From the NCBI GenBank assembly GCA_030045295.1, contig JASIGD010000333.1, positions 1 through 6,251 on the forward strand: 6,251 nucleotides of DNA. The letters run 5' to 3'. The notes below the pieces were generated by a model. It saw only the letters and a program-made list of their open reading frames with translations. It did no database searches and was not told the DNA's origin. Each line of letters opens with the position of its first letter. Position 1 is the stretch's first letter. The DNA comes from Streptosporangiaceae bacterium. Lineage in GTDB: Bacteria; Actinomycetota; Actinomycetes; Streptosporangiales; Streptosporangiaceae. Below are positions 4,226 through 6,251 of this stretch, one piece after another. Position numbers and translations under genes: made by a program.

Positions 4226-5872
4226 TCAGGGCACCGTGTAGGCCACGAGCTGCGGGTTACCGCCCCCGCCCGAAGCCGACGTCTGGGGCCCGCCCGCCGG
4301 GACCAGCACCGTGTTGCCGAACACGGCGATCGGCGCGTTCGTCGACGTGGGCAGCTGACGCCGGTAGACGACCGCGCCCGTGTCGCGGTTGAGAGCGACC
4401 AGGGCACCGGTGTAGAGCGTGGTGAAGACCAGGTCGTTGGAGACCGTGGCCGCGCCGAGTGGCATCGTGGCGAACTTGGTGTCCCACTCGACCTTGCCGG
4501 TGGCCAGGCTGAGCGCCTCCACCTGCCCGGTTTCGGGACCGCCGGCCTTGTTACCGGTGACCGAGCTCGGGCCGGTATAGATGATCGGGAGGTCGATGGT
4601 AGCCACGTACACGCTCCCGTCCGCTACCGACATGTTCGACAGGATGCCGCCCAGCGATCCCGGCTCTATCGTGTACGGATACTTGACCGTGAGCTTGTGC
4701 GACAGCGCCAGCAGGGAGTCGTTGTCGTGCCCGTTGTGCTCGCCGACCGGCGTCTTCCAGATCAGCGCGCCGGACCGCGCGTTCAGCGCGTAGACGTACC
4801 CCACCTTGCCGCCGGTGATGATCACCGGGACCCCGCCGATCGTCGCCGAGATCGGCGACGCCTGCAGGTCGTGGTCCATGAAGTCGTTCGGCACCGCCTG
4901 GTAGTACCAGCGCAGTTTCCCGGTCGCCGCGTCCAGGTTCACCTCGCTGTCGGTGTAAAGCTGCCGCGACGGATGCGCGATGGCCTCGCCGATGCTCTGG
5001 TACGGGTTCCCGATGCCGAACGTCACCGAGCCGTCGCTGCCGACCAGCGGCGTCTCCCAGGCCCCGCCCGAGCCGAGGCCGAGAGCCTGCACGCCCGCGC
5101 CCACGCCGATGACCGTGTCGAACTTCCACAGCAGGTGGCCGGTTGACGCGTCCAGCGCCATCAGCACCCCGCCGCCGGGCCCGGAGCCGTAGGCGCTCGC
5201 TATGTACACCCGGCCGTCCGCCACCTGCGGCTGGATCTCGAACGCCCCCTGGCCGCCGTTCAGCAGGTTGCTGTCGACCCAGATCGTCTTGCCGGTCGCG
5301 GCGTTCAGCGCGAACGCCGTGGTCGACGTGTCCCCGTACATGGCGCCGCCCGCGACCGCTACCCCGTCCGGCCCCGGGCCGCTCTTCTCCGGGATGTTGA
5401 CCTGGTACTCCCACTTCAGCTTGCCGGTGGCGAGCGCCACCGCGTAGACGTTGGCGTCCTCGTCCTGCAGGTACACGACGCCGCCCTGCACGACCGGCGG
5501 CGCGGTCAGCGAGCCGACCCCCGAGACGCCGGCGGCGGCCGGGCCGGCCAGCTTGAACGCCCACGCCTCCCGCAGCCCCGATACGTTCGCCGCCGAGATC
5601 GTCCCCTCCGGCGCGTTCCTGGTGTTGGCCAGGTCGCCGTTCGGGTACGGCCACGATCCGGCCGGCGTCGCCGCGCCGGAGAATGTCGTACTGACCGGCG
5701 CCGGGCTGCCGCCGCTGCACCCCGTGGCCAGCACCGTTATCGTGACGAGCAAGGTCACAGGGACCAACAGCCGCACCCCGGAACCCGCACGCCCAGCCCG
5801 CCCCGCCCCGGAACCCGCACGCCCAGCCCGCCCCGCCCCAGGACCCGCACGCCCAGCCCGCTTCGCTCTCAT
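4226..5872 (-). CDS. PQQ-type beta-propeller lipoprotein (quinoprotein-like)
   Basis: The 548-residue product is a predicted secreted lipoprotein. Residues 1-33 are a Lys/Arg/Gly/Ala-rich n-region, about 34-50 form a hydrophobic segment, and LATGC ends in the lipid-modifiable Cys52. The mature part begins with WPYPNGDLANTRNA (74-87), typical of quinoprotein dehydrogenase-like propellers. It then carries repeated blade motifs of the form (A/S)TGxxxW at about 148-154, 192-198, 243-249, 316-322 and 458-463, plus RSGALIW at 366-372. These fit an eight-bladed PQQ_2 propeller. NDFMDHDLQASP (329-340) resembles the HDxWDxD segment that holds the catalytic Asp in PQQ alcohol dehydrogenases. Whether it binds PQQ or is a structural, BamB-like propeller is unclear. 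ATG at 5872 is chosen because AAGGCGGTGA, nine of ten bases of the ideal ribosome site, lies five bases upstream; a GTG at 5881 lies inside that site. A 30-bp tandem repeat encodes most of the n-region. Confidence 0.85.
   Translation of the reverse strand: MRAKRAGRAGPGAGRAGRAGSGAGRAGRAGSGVRLLVPVTLLVTITVLATGCSGGSPAPVSTTFSGAATPAGSWPYPNGDLANTRNAPEGTISAANVSGLREAWAFKLAGPAAAGVSGVGSLTAPPVVQGGVVYLQDEDANVYAVALATGKLKWEYQVNIPEKSGPGPDGVAVAGGAMYGDTSTTAFALNAATGKTIWVDSNLLNGGQGAFEIQPQVADGRVYIASAYGSGPGGGVLMALDASTGHLLWKFDTVIGVGAGVQALGLGSGGAWETPLVGSDGSVTFGIGNPYQSIGEAIAHPSRQLYTDSEVNLDAATGKLRWYYQAVPNDFMDHDLQASPISATIGGVPVIITGGKVGYVYALNARSGALIWKTPVGEHNGHDNDSLLALSHKLTVKYPYTIEPGSLGGILSNMSVADGSVYVATIDLPIIYTGPSSVTGNKAGGPETGQVEALSLATGKVEWDTKFATMPLGAATVSNDLVFTTLYTGALVALNRDTGAVVYRRQLPTSTNAPIAVFGNTVLVPAGGPQTSASGGGGNPQLVAYTVP
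5776..5865. repeat. 30-bp tandem repeat in the lipoprotein n-region
   Basis: Units at 5781-5810 and 5811-5840 differ only at their last base. A third copy at 5841-5870 matches for its first 20 bases except one, then decays. A partial match precedes the first unit. Because 30 is a multiple of three, each unit adds ten residues of the type GRAGRAGSGA to the signal peptide n-region without breaking the frame. Confidence 0.9.
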
Positions 5873-5877
5873 CCAGC

Positions 5878-5887
5878 TCACCGCCTT
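5878..5887 (-). promoter_or_regulatory. Strong ribosome binding site for the lipoprotein gene
   Basis: AAGGCGGTGA on the minus strand matches the ideal AAGGAGGTGA at nine of ten positions and ends five bases before the ATG at 5872. The upstream in-frame GTG at 5881 is inside this element, so it is unlikely to be the start. Confidence 0.75.
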
Positions 5888-5939
5888 GGTTAAATTGATA
5901 TCACAACGCTAGATCTGTGAAATCAACTAAGTCAAGGCG
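5882..5939. repeat. 58-bp imperfect dyad over the lipoprotein promoter
   Basis: The two 29-base halves (5882-5910 and 5911-5939) match as inverted repeats at 21 of 29 positions. The conserved blocks are the outer CGCCTTG/CAAGGCG and the inner TTGATATCACA (5895-5905) facing TGTGAAATCAA (5916-5926), which pair at 10 of 11. The centres of the inner 11-mers lie 21 bases apart, two helical turns. The dyad covers the candidate promoter and the ribosome site of the lipoprotein gene, so it is a probable operator region. The regulator is unknown. Confidence 0.75.
5906..5935 (-). promoter_or_regulatory. Candidate promoter of the lipoprotein gene
   Basis: On the minus strand TTGACT (5935-5930), an 18-base spacer and TAGCGT (5911-5906) fit a housekeeping promoter with five of six -35 bases and the TANNNT -10 pattern. 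The start would be near 5899, leaving a leader of about 27 bases that holds the strong ribosome site. An alternative pair inside the dyad is TTGATT with TGATAT, spaced 17. The region is markedly AT-rich for this genome. Confidence 0.5.
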
Positions 5940-5972
5940 TTTTCCGCCCGCCAACCGCCCGCGCCGCAACGC

Positions 5973-5985
5973 TTACTGCCAGTAA
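5973..5985. promoter_or_regulatory. 13-bp palindrome, operator-like
   Basis: TTACTG and CAGTAA are perfect inverted repeats around a single C. The site lies about 40 bases upstream of the candidate -35 of the lipoprotein gene. Its pattern TTACyrCyrGTAACGA recurs inside the hairpin after sodN (3363-3378), with 12 of 16 bases shared. Such short odd-centred palindromes are typical of dimeric repressor operators, but I cannot name the regulator. Confidence 0.4.
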
Positions 5986-5997
5986 CGACCGTTCCCG

Positions 5998-6023
5998 GGC
6001 ACCGGTCCGTGCCTTTTCTTTTT
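5998..6023 (+). terminator. Terminator-shaped hairpin with T-run on the plus strand
   Basis: GGCAC (5998-6002) and GTGCC (6009-6013) flank the loop CGGTCC and are followed at once by TTTTCTTTTT (6014-6023). This is the form of an intrinsic terminator, and the T-run exists only on the plus strand. An outer pair, CCGTTC (5989-5994) and GAACGG (6026-6031), could add a second stem. No plus-strand gene lies before it, so it may end a small RNA or antisense transcript. Confidence 0.5.
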
Positions 6024-6081
6024 CCGAACGGGCCGCGGTGGAACGCGCCGCCAGGCCGAGCGTGCCCTCCGGCGCAAAACG

Positions 6082-6115
6082 CGAGTGGGTCCCGTCAGCT
6101 GACGGGACCCACTCG
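6082..6115 (-). terminator. Strong palindromic terminator of the edge gene
   Basis: Arms 6082-6098 and 6099-6115 form a perfect 34-base palindrome (17 bp per arm, with the middle bases looping out in RNA). It begins 19 bases after the stop codon of the truncated leftward gene and is followed on the minus strand by CGTTTTGCG. Location, stem strength and the short T-run support an intrinsic terminator that insulates the lipoprotein gene downstream. Confidence 0.8.
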
Positions 6116-6134
6116 GGCTAGCAGTGCGCCGGGC

Positions 6135-6251
6135 TCAGTGGTGCAGCCCGGTGTCCGGCAGTTCGTCTACTCCGCTCTGCCTGGCGACCAGGTCGAGCGT
6201 CTCTTCGCGCGGTAGGCCGGTGTACATCGCCCAGTAGTAGATGACCAGGCT
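6135..6251 (-). CDS. C-terminal fragment of an unidentified protein
   Basis: An open minus-strand frame enters from the right edge and runs 38 codons to TGA (6137-6135). The visible tail contains LVIYYWAMYTGLPREETLDLVAR followed by an acidic, short end (VDELPDTGLHH). The hydrophobic and aromatic start and the amphipathic helix-like middle suggest a folded domain end rather than a chance frame. The strong hairpin 19 bases past the stop supports a real gene. The gene is cut by the window, so start, length and family cannot be given. Confidence 0.6.
   Translation of the reverse strand, partial: SLVIYYWAMYTGLPREETLDLVARQSGVDELPDTGLHH

Larger units (their letters stand above)
5930..6023 (+). ncRNA. 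Possible small RNA opposite the lipoprotein promoter
   Basis: This is a low-confidence proposal built from two signals. The plus strand has TTGATA (5895-5900), 17 bases and TGAAAT (5918-5923) as a possible promoter, with a start near 5930. A terminator-shaped hairpin with a T-run ends at 6023. The roughly 94-base RNA would contain the TTACTG/CAGTAA stem. The -10 lacks the A at position two that is usual in actinobacteria. It encodes no convincing peptide. Confidence 0.2.

Noticed and set aside
4551..5720. Long second minus-strand frame inside the lipoprotein gene
   Set aside because: It is a frame-shifted, Arg/Gly-rich reading of the same DNA. The propeller motifs are all in the other frame, without a frameshift.
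6009..6215. 68-residue plus-strand open frame near the right edge
   Set aside because: It runs through the strong terminator palindrome and opposite the truncated minus-strand gene, and starts inside the terminator-shaped hairpin.
1..6251. Mobile element, CRISPR array, defence island or biosynthetic cluster
   Set aside because: No transposase, integrase, nuclease, spaced direct repeats or synthase is encoded; the gene content is ordinary chromosomal.

Overview
The window looks like a piece of the chromosome of a high-GC actinomycete. The base composition is strongly GC-biased. GTG starts are common, and three of the gene families are typical of the group: a SigB/SigF-type stress sigma factor with its anti-sigma factor, a nickel superoxide dismutase with its dedicated maturation protease, and a DAGK-family lipid kinase. 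I cannot name the genus. I see no transposase, integrase, phage gene, tRNA, rRNA or CRISPR array.

Layout. Positions 1-385 hold no convincing gene, only small repeats and hairpins. A diacylglycerol-kinase-family gene follows (386-1309, minus). It diverges from a small four-helix membrane protein gene (1385-1861, plus). That gene converges on a two-gene stress operon read leftward (2768-3235 anti-sigma factor, then 1929-2771 sigma factor, joined by a GTGA overlap). Positions 3236-3403 carry the operon's candidate promoter and a perfect 17-bp-arm hairpin that follows sodN. The sodN gene (3404-3811, minus) diverges from sodX (3889-4197, plus). sodX converges on a long PQQ-type beta-propeller lipoprotein gene (4226-5872, minus). 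The 262 bases upstream of that lipoprotein gene are rich in signals: a 58-bp imperfect dyad over its promoter, a 13-bp palindrome, a terminator-shaped hairpin with a U-tract on the opposite strand, and a strong 34-bp palindromic terminator. The terminator belongs to a gene cut by the right edge (6135-6251, minus).

How the genes fit together. SodX should cut the SodN leader so that the new N-terminal His can complete the Ni site. The anti-sigma factor should hold the sigma factor inactive until a stress signal arrives, and no anti-anti-sigma gene lies in the window. The same GGGTAG hexamer lies just upstream of both the anti-sigma gene and sodN, so the sigma factor could control its neighbour sodN as well as itself; this is inference. 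The kinase, the membrane protein and the lipoprotein have no obvious functional tie to the stress genes.

The protein-coding part is mostly recognisable, and I did not find a clearly new multi-gene system. The least explained material is non-coding: the 58-bp dyad, the possible small RNA opposite the lipoprotein promoter (about 5930-6023), and a palindrome shared between two intergenic regions.
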